From Bacillota bacterium (GTDB lineage Bacteria > Bacillota > Clostridia > Acetivibrionales > DSM-1351), in NCBI GenBank assembly GCA_023416275.1, contig JAEZIB010000023.1:1-7685 (forward strand): a stretch of 7,685 nucleotides of DNA, written 5' to 3'. The position numbers and the translations under genes were made by a program. The notes beneath the pieces are model-generated. The model was not told where the DNA came from. It made no database searches and worked only from the letters and a program-made list of their open reading frames with translations. Positions 6,464 to 7,685 of this stretch are shown here, piece by piece (within the stretch, counting starts at the first letter, position 1; every line of letters begins with the position of its first letter).

Positions 6464-7015
6464 ATGGTATTCACCGAAAACGGCAAAAAATCTCGCAATA
6501 AGGAGATAAAAAATTATATTAATGTTTTGGTAGCGGTTGATATAGTATACAGATGGTTCTTATGCAAGGATTTCTTCAGATGGCTGAGCGATAATGGTTA
6601 TGACTGGGTTACTAAATGCAAAAGGAATACTGCACTCTTTAAACTCAGTGGTTATGATTGGAATGGCGAACTGAGGTATGTACCTGTGAATCCAGGAAAG
6701 TTACTTGCACTTGTTTATGAACAATTGATTGGCACTGGAAAAGCTGGGGAGATAGCCTCTGTAAGTATTCCAGATATCTATATAAAAATGCCCAAAATGA
6801 TGCCAAATAAAAAAGATGTTATGGTGAGAAAATAGGTATATTCCCCCGTGGCAGCAGTAGCTACAATCAGATTACCTGAAGACATGGATGGTGACCGCGT
6901 AACGGTAGATATAGCAGTTATTAGGTTTGCAAGTATTATTAAAAAATTTAGGCCTAAATATTATGATTTGGGCTTTGGACGAATGCCTTACCATATACTG
7001 GGGGCAACTGCATAA
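6464..7015 (+). pseudogene. Decayed transposase remnant (DDE type)
   Basis: This frame encodes WFLCKDFFRWLSDNGYDWVTKCKRNTALF (from about residue 31 of the ATG at 6464), then a middle part ending in SVSIPDIYIKMPKMMPNKKD. These resemble the central region of DDE transposases from clostridial insertion sequences. A TAG at 6833-6835 interrupts it. The same frame continues with VYSPVAAVATIRLPED, which fits the same family (a K-Q-x-Y/P-I-A-A-V-A type stretch), so TAG probably replaced a CAG glutamine codon. The frame then runs to TAA at 7013-7015 with a tail ending KYYDLGFGRMPYHILGATA. Upstream it is open from about 6302, with no convincing start or ribosome binding site. The expected third catalytic region (a W-R-I-E-F/V-F-F type motif) is missing, suggesting an internal deletion, and a tyrosine stands where I would expect an Asp before RWF. 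No terminal inverted repeats were found. It is probably non-functional. The exact IS family is not assigned. Confidence 0.65.
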
Positions 7016-7041
7016 GTCTTGTCAATAATCTGAAATAATAA

Positions 7042-7097
7042 AATAGAAAACATGGGTAAAAAGTATTACTTACAACTTTTTACCCATGTTTTCTATT
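7042..7097 (-). terminator. Long hairpin terminator of the transglutaminase-like gene
   Basis: A perfect 23-bp inverted repeat (7042-7064 with 7075-7097) with a 10-nt loop begins 12 nt beyond the minus-strand stop at 7110-7112. Read on the minus strand the stem is followed by TTATTATTT, a U-rich tail; on the plus strand the following bases (GGATAATC) are not T-rich. It therefore serves chiefly the minus-strand gene, though the stem might also slow transcription coming from the left. Confidence 0.75.
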
Positions 7098-7109
7098 GGA
7101 TAATCATTA

Positions 7110-7685
7110 TTAAAATTCTGATATTTTTGTATATTCTTCAGCTTTTTTTTCTATTGCTGTGTTATATCCGTGGTCACGCATTTGAGCATCATATGTCGTA
7201 TCAACAACAATCCATTGGCCTTTGCTATTTAAAACTTCATTCCACGCATGGTACCCTTCTACATTATCCGTATAGCCTTTAACCAATTTTGCCGGTATTC
7301 CCTGACTCCTTAGCATCACTGCAAACAACGATGAGAAATCATAGCATATACCAGTTTTATCATTAAGCATTGCATTTGCATCCGGTAAGTATGTTGATGG
7401 AAGATTTACAAGCTTTTCATAGTCATACTTAAAATTATTTACTACAAAGTTATAAATTGCAGAAACTTTTTCATCGTCAGTTTTGAGTTCCTCTGTAATA
7501 TCACTTGCTAGCTTAGAGGCTTCAGATTCACTATCCCAGGTTATCTGTTGAACTGAACTTAAAAACACCGTATTCTGGTTTTTAACCTCAAGTACCTTCT
7601 TTTCAGTATAGACCGGCAAGTATTTATTTCCTTCGGTATTCTCCAGTATGCTTATATTGTATGTACCATTCCCCATTTGAAGCGG
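7110..7685 (-). CDS. Transglutaminase-like protein, C-terminal part (5' end outside window)
   Basis: The 3' part of a gene for a transglutaminase-like (Transglut_core) protein. Counting from the methionine at 7676-7674, the cysteine-protease-like triad is complete: Cys111 in KTGICYDFSSLF, His143 in GYHAWNEV and Asp159 in WIVVDTTYD. About 60 residues before the core helix (DDEKVSAIYNFVVNNFKYDYEKL) are beta-rich. The frame is open to the window edge (PLQ precedes that Met), and PLQMGNGTYNISILEN reads like the interior of an extracellular domain, so the gene starts beyond 7685. Related bacterial proteins are often exported and act on proteins or the cell wall, but no signal sequence is visible here. 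It ends at a hairpin terminator and converges on the transposase remnant, so it is not part of the Bce/redox transcription unit. Confidence 0.88.
   Translation of the reverse strand, partial: PLQMGNGTYNISILENTEGNKYLPVYTEKKVLEVKNQNTVFLSSVQQITWDSESEASKLASDITEELKTDDEKVSAIYNFVVNNFKYDYEKLVNLPSTYLPDANAMLNDKTGICYDFSSLFAVMLRSQGIPAKLVKGYTDNVEGYHAWNEVLNSKGQWIVVDTTYDAQMRDHGYNTAIEKKAEEYTKISEF

Noticed and set aside
6840..7020. Terminal inverted repeats for the transposase remnant
   Set aside because: No convincing matching ends were found between the flank after the permease gene and the region before the right-hand hairpin.
7052..7282. Plus-strand open frame over the right-hand hairpin
   Set aside because: It starts inside the inverted repeat and runs antisense to the transglutaminase core with its complete catalytic triad.

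Overview
The window looks like the chromosome of a low-GC anaerobic Firmicute, most likely a Clostridia member. Evidence: strongly AT-rich DNA, AGGAGG-type ribosome binding sites, frequent TTG/GTG starts, ferredoxin-type iron-sulfur clusters in a membrane protein, a small CD1871A-type CXXC protein known from clostridia, and Bce-type peptide-resistance genes. The species cannot be fixed from the sequence.

Layout. (1) 1-669: 3' part of a Bce-type sensor histidine kinase gene, cut by the window edge and closed by a strong hairpin terminator (679-730). (2) 670-875: intergenic region with a near-match to the published BceR operator (766-779), possible promoter elements and a strong ribosome binding site. 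(3) 876-3014: a redox cassette of a TlpA/ResA-type thioredoxin lipoprotein, a tiny membrane protein ending in a CLEC motif, and a polytopic membrane protein with two ferredoxin-type 4Fe-4S clusters. The last two overlap by 8 nt. (4) 3098-3514: an unrecognised membrane-anchored extracytoplasmic protein. (5) 3542-6305: ABC ATPase and ten-helix permease of the BceAB type, overlapping by about 11 nt. (6) 6306-7015: a decayed transposase remnant, open throughout except for one in-frame TAG. (7) 7042-7685: on the minus strand, a long hairpin terminator and the 3' part of a transglutaminase-like protein gene running off the right edge.

How the genes may work together. Bce modules usually have the order bceR-bceS-bceA-bceB and protect Gram-positive cells from cell-wall-active peptides; the kinase senses through the permease. 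Here four genes lie between the kinase and the transporter, all on the same strand. Three of them form a plausible path for electrons across the membrane: 4Fe-4S membrane protein, small CXXC protein, thioredoxin lipoprotein. I infer that this redox cassette is functionally linked to the peptide-sensing/resistance module, perhaps by acting on disulfides of extracellular peptides or of surface proteins. That link rests on gene order and the possible operator only. It is the most interesting hypothesis in the window.
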